Positions 1-7,132 of a stretch of DNA of 13,911 nucleotides are shown in pieces (the stretch's first letter is position 1; each line of letters opens with the position of its first letter). The DNA lies in the NCBI GenBank assembly GCA_937958475.1, contig CALFXR010000013.1, positions 1 through 13,911 of the forward strand, in the 5' to 3' direction. The position numbers were made by a program, and so were the translations under genes. The DNA is from an uncultured Mesorhizobium sp. (GTDB lineage Bacteria; Pseudomonadota; Alphaproteobacteria; Rhizobiales; Rhizobiaceae). The notes beneath the pieces are model-generated. The model was not told where the DNA came from. It saw only the letters and a program-made list of their open reading frames with translations, and searched no databases.

Positions 1-1
1 T

Positions 2-520
2 CCCGCGCCCGAGCGGCGGCCCGAGCCGGTCCTGCGCGGGCCTGTCGAGCCCGCACGAACCCGCGAGCCGGCCGGCGCCCAGGCCGGCTGGGTGAGCGAC
101 CTGCTGCGCGGCGCGTCCCGCGACGAGGCGGTTGCGCCGGAAACGGGCCGCGCGCCCGCCCGGCGAACCGGGGCAAACGTGGCGGACCCGCTCAACTCGC
201 TGTCCGTCGATATCGCGCGCGCGATCGATCACGACGCCTCGATCGAGCTGTGGGACCGCTACCGGCGCGGCGAGAAGAACGTCTTCACGCGTCGCCTTTA
301 CACGCTGAAGGGCCAGCAGACCTTCGACGAGGTGCGCCGCAAGTACCAGGCCGAGCCCGAGTTCCGCTCGGCGGTGGACCGCTACTGCGACGACTTCGAG
401 AAGCTGCTCCGCGACATCGGGCGCAATGACCGCGAGAACGTCATGACGCAGACCTATCTCACCTCCGATACGGGCAAGGTCTACACGATGCTCGCCCACG
501 CCAGCGGACGCCTGCGCTAA
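2..520 (+). CDS. C-terminal end of a large Hyphomicrobiales protein, 5' truncated by the window edge
   Basis: The frame is open from the left edge, so only the last 172 residues are visible. A GTG at 92 is an internal codon, not a likely start, because the open frame continues upstream with Pro/Arg/Glu-rich low-complexity sequence. After a disordered linker (about residues 1-65 of the visible part) comes a compact charged helical domain that starts near LNSLSVDIARAID and ends with TYLTSDTGKVYTMLAHASGRLR. From memory this tail matches the C-terminus of the roughly 2000-residue coiled-coil membrane proteins of Rhizobiales, which databases often label 'kinesin-like' or apolipoprotein-like. The Agrobacterium growth pole ring protein GPR is of this general kind. 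The domain and the truncation are seen; the family link is recall, and a role in polar growth is inference. The stop is TAA, followed 33 bases later by an intrinsic terminator. Confidence 0.72.
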   Translation, partial: PAPERRPEPVLRGPVEPARTREPAGAQAGWVSDLLRGASRDEAVAPETGRAPARRTGANVADPLNSLSVDIARAIDHDASIELWDRYRRGEKNVFTRRLYTLKGQQTFDEVRRKYQAEPEFRSAVDRYCDDFEKLLRDIGRNDRENVMTQTYLTSDTGKVYTMLAHASGRLR

Positions 521-553
521 CGCCCGGCGGCGTCGGACGGAGACGCTTGGAAG

Positions 554-577
554 AAGGCGGGGCGACCCGCCTTTTTC
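554..577 (+). terminator. Rho-independent terminator of the upstream + strand gene
   Basis: A perfect 8-bp stem, AAGGCGGG (554-561) with CCCGCCTT (566-573), encloses a GCGA tetraloop of the stable GNRA type and runs into a five-T tract (572-576). It lies 34 bases after the TAA at 520, the normal position for an intrinsic terminator. Read on the minus strand the same stem is followed by a weaker T/C-rich tail, so it may also stop leftward transcripts from the lipoprotein operon. Confidence 0.85.
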
Positions 578-618
578 ATTGGCGCACAGGGAAAAGGCGC
601 GATCGCCCGCATGCCAGA

Positions 619-644
619 CCGCGGTCCTCCGCGGCGGACCGCGG
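619..644. other. GC-rich inverted repeat downstream of the MCE operon
   Basis: CCGCGGTCC (619-627) and GGACCGCGG (636-644) are exact reverse complements separated by 8 bases. The hairpin lies about 75 bases past the stop of the last gene of the minus-strand operon. It has no T-tract on either side, so it is not a classic intrinsic terminator. It could protect the 3' end of the mRNA or contribute to factor-dependent termination. The structure is seen; the role is inference. Confidence 0.35.
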
Positions 645-720
645 CCGCTCGTTCAGGGCAGCACCGCCGGATCTCGATCCGCGAAATATACCGGGAACGA
701 CAGACGGCCGGCGCGCAGGC

Positions 721-1323
721 TCAGACCGCCGATGCGACCCAGACGACCATCTGCGATGCAGCGTCGCCGAAGGCGCGGTCGAGCGCGCCGACATAGGCCG
801 TGTTGCCGCTGCCCGAGACCGGCGCCGCCGCCTCGAACGTGCGCGAGGCGCGCACCACGCCGTTGCGGTCATTGAGGATCTTGACGAAGAACTCGACGCG
901 CGCCCGGTCGTCGCCGCCGACGGCCACTTCGAAGCCGCGGATCTCGACGATGACCTGGTAGTCGATGGCGAGCCCCTCGCCCGGCCGTCCGACGCCGGCG
1001 AAAGCGCCGGACTTCTGGAACGCCTCGGCCAGCCGCGCCTGCACGACCTTGGGGAGGCGGTCGGCCCACTGCGCGCCCTTCAGGTACTCGATGGCGCCGG
1101 GCGCCGGGCGGATGACGATGTTTTCGCTGTCCAGCGCCTTCAGCGCCGACGGCTCGGCGATCAGGATCTGGGTCCGGCGCTTGCGGATACGCGTCTCGGG
1201 CGCCGGCGCGGAGAGTTCGTAGGTATCGAGCGGTGCCGGCCCGAGGCCGGGCAGCGCCGCGCAACCCTGCAGGGTCACCGCGAGCGCCGTCGCGCCGATC
1301 ATCCAGGCCTTCCGGACGGTCAC
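721..1323 (-). CDS. ABC-type transport auxiliary lipoprotein (PqiC / LinN-like)
   Basis: A 200-residue protein with a lipoprotein signal peptide: Arg/Lys at 4-5, a hydrophobic stretch at about 8-18 and the lipobox LQGC with Cys21. Position +2 is Ala, which does not signal inner-membrane retention, so outer-membrane anchoring is expected. The segment AQWADRLPKVVQARLAEAF (85-103) is typical of the ABC_trans_aux (PF03886) family. Proteins of this family act as outer-membrane partners of MCE transporters. The start is GTG at 1323, preceded by GGGGA seven bases upstream. The gene is last in the minus-strand permease-ATPase-MCE cluster, 87 bases after the MCE gene, which supports a role as the outer-membrane end of that transporter. 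The family call is firm; the transported lipid is unknown. Confidence 0.88.
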   Translation of the reverse strand: MTVRKAWMIGATALAVTLQGCAALPGLGPAPLDTYELSAPAPETRIRKRRTQILIAEPSALKALDSENIVIRPAPGAIEYLKGAQWADRLPKVVQARLAEAFQKSGAFAGVGRPGEGLAIDYQVIVEIRGFEVAVGGDDRARVEFFVKILNDRNGVVRASRTFEAAAPVSGSGNTAYVGALDRAFGDAASQMVVWVASAV

Positions 1324-1410
1324 GCGCCGGTCCCCATATGCCGCCCCGTTGAGCTACGCCACTTCATCACTAGGTTCTTGGGGCGGTCAGGGTCCAAAGT
1401 CAACGGCGGT

Positions 1411-2787
1411 TCAACGCCGCGCCCGCCCGTCATACTGCCGGACGGTGCCTTCCCCGCCGGTTAGCAGGCGCTGCGGGTTGCGCTCGATGTTGCTGACCGC
1501 CTGTTCGATGCGCGACACCGCGCGGCGGCTCTCGCCGATCAGCGCCTCGACCTCGCGCAGCCCCTGGCCGGAGAAGCGCGCCAGGCCGTCCGCGATCGTG
1601 CCGATGCGCGCGTTCAGCGTCTCGGCGACCTTGCGGAACTCCTTCAGCGTGGCGCTGGCATCCGTCATCACGCCCTCCGCCTCGCCGGAGCCGAGCAGCG
1701 AATCGAGTTTCGCCAGCACTCCGTCGACCCGCACCGAGGCCTGGTTGATGCGTTCCGCGATCTGGCCCGCATCCGAGATGATCTTGTCGATGTCCTCGGC
1801 CCGTTCGCCGAAGCGGCCGGTCACCTTGGAGACGTCCTCGACCACCTTGCTGGCGTTGCGGCTGGCATCGCCGATATCCGCGATCGCCGTCTTGATCGAG
1901 GCCGGGTCGACCCCGTCGACGATACCGTCGACCTTGGCGAGCGTCTGGTTGGCATTCGCCGCGAAGTCGTTGACCGAGCCGATGGCGGTCTTCACGCCCG
2001 CCATCAGCGTATCCATCTCCTCGCTGCTCTGCTTCAGGTTCGCGGTGATCTCCTCGACATTGGCCACGACTGCGGCGACCTTGTCGCGATCGACCGAATT
2101 GAGCAGTTCCTCGGCGGCGGTGAGCGTGCTGTCCAGCTTCCCCGAGACACCGGCGAGTTCTTCCGAGAGCTTCGCGACGCTCTCCAGGAACTGGTCCACC
2201 CCGTCGGCGTTGCGGGCGAGCGCGTCGGAGAATTTCTTCGCGTTCTCCAGCGTCGCCGTCAGCGGGCCGCGCGCGTCGCCGACGAATTTCTCCAGTTCGC
2301 CCAGCACCTTCTCGACGCGGACGAAGATGTCCTGGGCGGTCTGCAGGAGGTTCGTCACCGCCGACGGATTGGCGGTGATAACCGCCACCTCTCCCAGACG
2401 ACTCGCCTCATCGAAGAGGTTCGGTTCGCCCGGCGCGCCGCCGCGCAGTTCGACCACCGAACCGCCCGTCAGCCCGGCCGCAGCGATGTCGGCGCGCGTC
2501 GACAGCGTGATCGGGGCGATCGAGCGGTCGACAGTGGCGTCGGCGATGGCGATGGTCGGATCGTTGAGGTCGAGATAGACGCTGTCGATCTGGCCGATGC
2601 GCACGCCGTTGAACAGCACCAGGCTTCCCCGGTCCAGGCCCGCGGCCGATCCCGGTACGCGGAAGCGCAGGAAGGCCGCCTCGCCGATCTTGGAATACTG
2701 GTCGATCCAGTAGACGAAGCCGAAGCCCGCCAGGAGCGCGATGAAGGCGAAAACGCCGACGAGAACGTAGTTGGCTCGGGTCTCCAT
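1411..2787 (-). CDS. MCE-domain (MlaD-family) substrate-binding protein of a lipid-type ABC transporter
   Basis: A 458-residue protein with one N-terminal membrane anchor (about residues 8-27) and an MCE domain at about 38-118, including GLDRGSLVLFNGVRIGQI (50-67). A long helical, Ala/Lys/Glu/Asp-rich region from about 140 to 440 probably forms a coiled coil or periplasmic tube. The C-terminus (NIERNPQRLLTGGEG and a basic tail) is of the sort common in alphaproteobacterial MCE proteins. E. coli MlaD is only about 180 residues, so this is the long-tailed type. MCE proteins oligomerise as rings that bind or conduct lipids between inner-membrane permease and outer membrane. The ATG is 12 bases after the ATPase stop, consistent with one transcript. 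Family is certain; substrate (phospholipid, sterol-like or other hydrophobic compound) is not shown by the sequence. Confidence 0.93.
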   Translation of the reverse strand: METRANYVLVGVFAFIALLAGFGFVYWIDQYSKIGEAAFLRFRVPGSAAGLDRGSLVLFNGVRIGQIDSVYLDLNDPTIAIADATVDRSIAPITLSTRADIAAAGLTGGSVVELRGGAPGEPNLFDEASRLGEVAVITANPSAVTNLLQTAQDIFVRVEKVLGELEKFVGDARGPLTATLENAKKFSDALARNADGVDQFLESVAKLSEELAGVSGKLDSTLTAAEELLNSVDRDKVAAVVANVEEITANLKQSSEEMDTLMAGVKTAIGSVNDFAANANQTLAKVDGIVDGVDPASIKTAIADIGDASRNASKVVEDVSKVTGRFGERAEDIDKIISDAGQIAERINQASVRVDGVLAKLDSLLGSGEAEGVMTDASATLKEFRKVAETLNARIGTIADGLARFSGQGLREVEALIGESRRAVSRIEQAVSNIERNPQRLLTGGEGTVRQYDGRARR

Positions 2788-2799
2788 CGCGGAAAGGCC

Positions 2800-3606
2800 T
2801 CAGCTCTGGTCCCGGACGATGGCGCGCCCGCGCTTGCCCTGGAAGTAGGATTTCACCCAGGGATGATCGAACGCAAGCAGTTCGTCGATCGTCCCTTCTA
2901 CGAGAACGCGTCTTTCGCCGAGCACGGCGACCCGGTCGCAGACCGTGTACAGACTGTCGAGGTCGTGCGTGACCATATAGACCGTCAATCCCATCGTGTC
3001 GCGCAGATTGGCGACCAGTTCGTCGAACTCGGCCGCGCCGATCGGATCGAGCCCCGACGTCGGCTCGTCGAGGAAGACGATCTCCGGATCCAGCGCCAGC
3101 GCCCGCGCCAGGCCGGCACGCTTGATCATACCGCCGGACAATTGCGCCGGATATTTGTCGCCGGCATCGCGCGGCAAGCCGACGAGTTCGAGCTTCAGCC
3201 GCGCAAGTTCATCCATCAGGGGCCGAGGCAGGTCGAGATACTCCCGCATCGGGATCTGGATGTTCTCCTTCACCGTCAGCGACGAGAACAGGGCGCCGTG
3301 CTGGAACAGGACGCCTGTCCTCAGGTCGATTTCGCGTCGCTCGGCGTCGGACCGGCCGAAGGCGTCGCGGCCGAACATCTCGATGCGGCCCGACTGCATC
3401 GGATTCAGGCCGAGGATGGTGCGCATCAGCACGGACTTGCCGGCGCCCGAAGCGCCGACGAAACCGAGGATCTCGCCGCGAACGACGTCGAGTTTGAGGC
3501 GGTCCAGAACGGTCGTCTCGCCGAAGACGACCGTGACGTCGATGGCGCGCAGCACGACGTCGCGCGCGGCCGGCTCGGGCGGCGGTGTGGCTTCCACGGC
3601 GGCCAT
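2800..3606 (-). CDS. ABC transporter ATP-binding protein of the MCE system (MlaF-like)
   Basis: A 268-residue nucleotide-binding subunit with all motifs intact: Walker A GASGAGKS (51-58), Q-loop Gln102, signature LSGGM (156-160), Walker B IVFLDEP (176-182) with catalytic Glu181, D-loop SGLD, and switch His214. The LSGGM signature followed by IKRAGLARAL is characteristic of the MlaF/Ttg2A branch. It should hydrolyse ATP on the cytoplasmic face to drive the adjacent STAS-MlaE permease. Its ATG shares the A of the permease stop codon (TGATG at 3604-3608), a standard arrangement for translational coupling and fixed stoichiometry. No clear separate Shine-Dalgarno sequence is needed here. Membership in this operon is strongly supported. 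Confidence 0.95.
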   Translation of the reverse strand: MAAVEATPPPEPAARDVVLRAIDVTVVFGETTVLDRLKLDVVRGEILGFVGASGAGKSVLMRTILGLNPMQSGRIEMFGRDAFGRSDAERREIDLRTGVLFQHGALFSSLTVKENIQIPMREYLDLPRPLMDELARLKLELVGLPRDAGDKYPAQLSGGMIKRAGLARALALDPEIVFLDEPTSGLDPIGAAEFDELVANLRDTMGLTVYMVTHDLDSLYTVCDRVAVLGERRVLVEGTIDELLAFDHPWVKSYFQGKRGRAIVRDQS

Positions 3607-4778
3607 CAGTCGACGACCGCCGCGTAGAACATGGCGAAGAGGCCGTCGGCGACGATCACCACGAAGATCGATTTCACGACCGCGGCGGTGACATGGCGCC
3701 CGAGCGATTCGGTGCTGCCGTGCACGCTGAGGCCTTCCGCCGCGGCGATGACGCCGATGATCAGCCCCATGAAGGGCGCCTTGATGACGCCGATGACCAC
3801 CGTCGGCATGTCGACGAAGCCGCGCAGCCGCGTCAGGAACGCCAGCGGCGTGATGTCGGAATAGAACCAGGCGACGACGATCGCGCCCGCCAGCGAGGCG
3901 AACTCAGCAGCGATGGTGAGCAGCGGCATGCCGATCATCAGCGCCACCAGGCGCGGGAAGACGAGCACGCCGATCGGGTTCAGCCCCATCACCTTCAGCG
4001 CGTCGACCTCCTCGCGCATCTTCATCGCGCCGATCTCCGCCGTGATCGCGCTGCCGGAGCGGCCCGCGATCAGGATGGCGGTGAGAAGCACGCCGAGTTC
4101 GCGCAGCACGAGGACCGAGACGAAGTCGATGACCAGCATCTCCGCGCCGAAATAACGCAGCTGGTAGGCGGCCTGCTGGGAGATGATGGCGCCGATGATG
4201 ACGCTGATCAGGATGACGATCGGCGCCGCGGAGACGCAGACCCGGTCGAGCTGGTGGACGAATGCCGCCGCGCCGAGAACCCGGCCGCGGCCGACCTTCA
4301 TCTGCGGGCCGTAGAACGTCGCGCCGAGGATGTTCATGGCACGGAGAAAGTCGAGGCCCGATTCGGTCACGGCCTTGCCGGTCAGCGCAAGAGGCCGCAG
4401 CCAGTCGATGCCCTGGCGTTCCTTCGCGGCCGCGTCGTCGGGCCGGGCGGCGGGCGCGACCTCGCGCAGCAGCGTCGCCGCGGCTGGCGAGACCTCGCGG
4501 ATCTCGGCCGTGCCGCCGCGCTCCGTCACCTTGGACCTCAGGCGCTCGATAACCCAGGCGCCACCGGTGTCGATGCGGCCGATTCGCGACAGGTCGACGA
4601 CGACTTCGCTTGCACTCTGGTCGACCTCGAGCTCCCGCAGCGGCCGGTCTACCGTCGCGATCGTGCGGGTCAGCCAGTCGCCGATCGCGACGACTTTCGT
4701 CGTCGATCCCTCGCGCGTCACCTCGACGCTCGCCCGGAGGTCTTCGGCAGTTGCAATGGCGTCGGCGTTGGTGATCAT
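3606..4778 (-). CDS. STAS-MlaE fusion: permease of the MCE-type ABC transporter
   Basis: A 390-residue two-part protein. Residues about 15-110 form an N-terminal STAS-like domain (VVVDLSRIGRIDTGG near 59-73), the role played by the separate MlaB protein in E. coli. Residues about 140-390 form the MlaE permease with several hydrophobic helices and the family signature RSGSAITAEIGAMKMREEVD (240-259) in the cytoplasmic coupling region. Such fusions are known in alphaproteobacteria and resemble LinK of the Sphingobium LinKLMN transporter. The STAS part probably contacts the ATPase encoded immediately downstream, with which it overlaps by one base. It is the first gene of the minus-strand operon, divergent from the racemase gene across a 75-base spacer. 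The Shine-Dalgarno sequence before the ATG is weak (AAAGG lies about 15 bases away), so the start is probable, not certain. Confidence 0.92.
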   Translation of the reverse strand: MITNADAIATAEDLRASVEVTREGSTTKVVAIGDWLTRTIATVDRPLRELEVDQSASEVVVDLSRIGRIDTGGAWVIERLRSKVTERGGTAEIREVSPAAATLLREVAPAARPDDAAAKERQGIDWLRPLALTGKAVTESGLDFLRAMNILGATFYGPQMKVGRGRVLGAAAFVHQLDRVCVSAAPIVILISVIIGAIISQQAAYQLRYFGAEMLVIDFVSVLVLRELGVLLTAILIAGRSGSAITAEIGAMKMREEVDALKVMGLNPIGVLVFPRLVALMIGMPLLTIAAEFASLAGAIVVAWFYSDITPLAFLTRLRGFVDMPTVVIGVIKAPFMGLIIGVIAAAEGLSVHGSTESLGRHVTAAVVKSIFVVIVADGLFAMFYAAVVD

Positions 4779-4796
4779 GGCGCGAACTTAATGCCT

Positions 4797-4820
4797 TTCA
4801 TGGCGACACGGAACCATGAA
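4797..4820. promoter_or_regulatory. Candidate operator: 7-bp dyad in the divergent spacer
   Basis: TTCATGG (4797-4803) and CCATGAA (4814-4820) are exact inverted copies with 10 bases between them, giving half-site centres 17 bases apart. The dyad sits in the 75-base spacer between the divergently transcribed permease gene and racemase gene, where a repressor or activator would control both. No regulator gene is adjacent and I cannot place reliable -35/-10 boxes, so this is an inference from symmetry and position. Confidence 0.3.
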
Positions 4821-4853
4821 TGGCTCGAATACCACCGCGACGGGATATCACGC

Positions 4854-5837
4854 ATGGCGCGCCGGCTCACCGCCCTTTCAGAACGCTTTCCCATCGCCGG
4901 GACCTTCACCATCTCGCGCGGTTCGAAGACCGAGGCCGAGGTCGTCACCTGCACCGTCGCGGACGGAGCCCATGCCGGGCGCGGCGAATGCGTGCCCTAT
5001 CGGCGCTACGGCGAGACCGTCGAGGGCGTGCTCGCCGCGATCGAGGCGATGGGGCCGGCGATCGCGTCCGGCATGACTCGCGAAGAACTGCGCCGGGCAA
5101 TGCCGGCGGGAGCCGCGCGCAACGCCGTCGACTGCGCGCTCTGGGACCTCGAGGCGAAGGCGTCCGCCACGCCGGTGTGGCGCAAGGTCTGCGCAAACGC
5201 CCCTCAACCGCTGATCACCGCCTACACGCTTTCGCTCGGGGACCCCGCGTCGATGGCGGCGCAGGCGCGGGCGAACGCCAGCCGGCCGCTGCTCAAGGTC
5301 AAGGTCGGCGGCGACGGCGACATGGAGAGGGTTCGCGCCGTCGTCGCCGCGGCACCCGGCAGCCGAATCGTGCTCGACGCCAACGAAGGCTGGTCGGAGG
5401 CCGACGTTCTGCCGCAGCTCGAGGAATGCGCCCGCCTCGGCGTCTCCCTGGTCGAACAGCCCCTGCCCGCGGGCCGCGACGGCGTGCTCGCCACGATTCC
5501 GCATCCCGTGCCGATCTGCGCCGACGAGAGCGTGCATACGGCCGCCGGCCTGGAGGCGCTCGCCGGTCTCTACGATGCGGTGAACATCAAGCTCGACAAG
5601 GCCGGCGGCCTCACCGAGGCGATCGCCATGCGCGACAGGGCGCGTACGCTCGGCCTATCGGTGATGGTCGGCTGCATGGTCGGCACCTCGCTGGCGATGG
5701 GGCCGGCCGTGCTGCTGGCGCAGGACGCCGACTACGTCGATCTCGACGGCCCGCTCCTGCTCGCCCGCGACCGCGTGCCCGGCCTGGTCTACGACGGTTC
5801 GCTCGTCTCGCCGCCCGACGCCCGCCTATGGGGCTGA
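4854..5837 (+). CDS. dgcA: Enolase-superfamily racemase/epimerase: N-acetyl-D-Glu racemase DgcA or L-Ala-D/L-Glu epimerase
   Basis: A 327-residue muconate-lactonizing-type enolase-superfamily enzyme. Visible active-site parts, numbered from this start: the KVK motif with Lys150 as one acid/base; metal ligands Asp175 (LDANEGW), Glu201 (VEQPLP) and Asp224 (ADES); and a second catalytic Lys246 in NIKLDKAGG. A DLD motif (296-298) corresponds to the DxD that holds the substrate ammonium group in dipeptide epimerases. The N-terminus RFPIAGTFTISRGSKTEAE and the end DLDGPLLLARDR are as I recall for Hyphomicrobiales DgcA. The frame is open far upstream, with other ATGs at 4791 and 4800. I chose 4854 because GGGA (4842-4845) lies 8 bases before it and because the family begins a few residues before the ERFPIAGTF segment. 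Enolase-superfamily membership is certain; DgcA versus Ala-Glu epimerase is unresolved. Confidence 0.85.
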   Translation: MARRLTALSERFPIAGTFTISRGSKTEAEVVTCTVADGAHAGRGECVPYRRYGETVEGVLAAIEAMGPAIASGMTREELRRAMPAGAARNAVDCALWDLEAKASATPVWRKVCANAPQPLITAYTLSLGDPASMAAQARANASRPLLKVKVGGDGDMERVRAVVAAAPGSRIVLDANEGWSEADVLPQLEECARLGVSLVEQPLPAGRDGVLATIPHPVPICADESVHTAAGLEALAGLYDAVNIKLDKAGGLTEAIAMRDRARTLGLSVMVGCMVGTSLAMGPAVLLAQDADYVDLDGPLLLARDRVPGLVYDGSLVSPPDARLWG

Positions 5838-7019
5838 GCGCCTGGCTAAGGCGATCAGCATCAGCCCGACAGCCGCCACCACGGCCATGGCGAAGAAGCC
5901 GCCGGCGCCGAAGCGGCCGTAGAGCGGCCCCGAAGCCAGCGTGACCAGCGCCATCGACATGCCGTTGGCGAAGAAGGCGATGCCCTGGGCGGCGCCGGTC
6001 CGCTCCTCGGGAACCGCCTCCGCGATGAACTTCTGCACGGCGATCAGCATGATGCCGGTGGAGAAGGCATGCAGCGCCTGGACGGCGAAGAAGCCGGAAA
6101 CGCCGAGCCCGAACGGCCAGACCAGCGGCAGCGCGATCCAGCGCAGGACGGCGAACCCGCCGGCGACGGTGATGAGCGAGATGGCGCTCAGATGCCCGAA
6201 AAGGCGCGAGAAGACCAGGAACAGCCCGACCTCGCAGATCACGCTCCACGCCCACAGGAAGCCCACGGTCGACTCGGCGATGCCGAGGGATTTCCAGTAG
6301 ATCGACGAGAAGCCGTAGAGGAAGGCGTGGCTCGCCGTGATCAGGCCGGCGCCGCCGACGAGCAGGAGGAAGTGGCGGCTCATCAGCGAAGGCGTCGCCG
6401 GCAGGTCGGTCGCAGAAAGCGGCGAGGCCATCCGCGGCCTGCCGAGCCGTGGCGCCGCCGCTGCCGCGACGAGCGTGCCGCACAGGCCGATCACGATGAG
6501 CAGCGGCACGACCCCTGCCCCGGCGCGCGCGACGATGAAGCCGCCGGCCAGATTGGCGAAGAGGAAGGCGCTCGAGCCCCAGATGCGCATGCGCGTGTAG
6601 TTGGAGCCGAACCGCCTCACCCCCGACAGCGCCAGCGAATCGGTCAGCGGCGAATGCGGCGTCCAGGCGATGGCGAGCAGGATCGAGATGGCGAGCACTG
6701 CGGCATAACCGTCGAAGAGCAGGTAGCCGCTGGCGAGCGCCAGCGACGCCGCGACGAGCACGACGAGGATGTCGGCGCGGTCGCGCGCCCTGTCGGCGAA
6801 GGCGGTGACGAACGGCGTGGTGACGACGCGCAGGAACATCGGCAGCGACAGGATCAGCGCGATCTGCCCGGCGTCATAGCCCTTGGATTGCAACCAGACC
6901 GGGAAGAACGGCAGGTGTATGCCCTGCGGGATGAACAGGAAGGCGAAGATCAGCGCGACCCGCAACTCGAAGTGGCAGGGCTTGACGCGTTGTTCCGGCG
7001 ACAGCGGGGGGAGCGGCAT
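5826..7019 (-). CDS. MFS transporter of the MFS_1-like / HcaT (phenylpropionate permease-like) family
   Basis: A 397-residue integral membrane protein with about 12 hydrophobic helices and a longer central cytoplasmic loop (about 190-215). The N-terminal half carries FFPVWLQSKGYDAGQIALIL followed by FADRARDR (75-82), the loop 2-3 region of the family. The second half has SIYWKSLGIAESTVGFLWAW (239-258) and GAAQGIAFFANG (342-353), typical of PF12832 (MFS_1_like) proteins such as E. coli HcaT. The substrate cannot be deduced; annotation as a 3-phenylpropionate carrier would be by family only. The ATG at 7019 has no obvious Shine-Dalgarno sequence. The TAG stop lies inside the last codons of the convergent racemase gene (12-base overlap), leaving no room for a terminator between them. 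Confidence 0.9.
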   Translation of the reverse strand: MPLPPLSPEQRVKPCHFELRVALIFAFLFIPQGIHLPFFPVWLQSKGYDAGQIALILSLPMFLRVVTTPFVTAFADRARDRADILVVLVAASLALASGYLLFDGYAAVLAISILLAIAWTPHSPLTDSLALSGVRRFGSNYTRMRIWGSSAFLFANLAGGFIVARAGAGVVPLLIVIGLCGTLVAAAAAPRLGRPRMASPLSATDLPATPSLMSRHFLLLVGGAGLITASHAFLYGFSSIYWKSLGIAESTVGFLWAWSVICEVGLFLVFSRLFGHLSAISLITVAGGFAVLRWIALPLVWPFGLGVSGFFAVQALHAFSTGIMLIAVQKFIAEAVPEERTGAAQGIAFFANGMSMALVTLASGPLYGRFGAGGFFAMAVVAAVGLMLIALARRSAP

Positions 7020-7132
7020 GGCGGGGAAGGTCCGGCACGCGCCGACAGGGACTCGCGACGCGGTTGTTCGATAACACGGTCGCCGATGCCGCGAAACCGA
7101 GTTTCAATCGATTCGCCCGTGCGTTCCGACCG

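Noticed and set aside
1341..1358. A tRNA-like segment on the minus strand (GTAGCTCAACGGGG, like a D-arm) just upstream of the lipoprotein gene.
   Set aside because: No matching D-stem partner, anticodon arm, T-arm (GGTTCRA) or acceptor stem can be found around it; it runs into the lipoprotein coding sequence. A chance resemblance is most likely.
1349..2578. A 409-codon Ser/Ala-rich open frame opposite the MCE gene.
   Set aside because: Low-complexity shadow of the Ala/Asp/Glu-rich coiled-coil coding region on the other strand.
3585..4790. An open frame running 1.2 kb upstream of the racemase in the same frame.
   Set aside because: It is antisense to the STAS-MlaE gene and has the His/Asp/Arg-rich composition of a shadow frame; the enzyme is complete from 4854.
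7093..7105. A small inverted repeat, GAAAC-CGA-GTTTC, after the metallophosphatase stop.
   Set aside because: A 5-bp stem with a 3-base loop and no T-tract is too weak to call a terminator.
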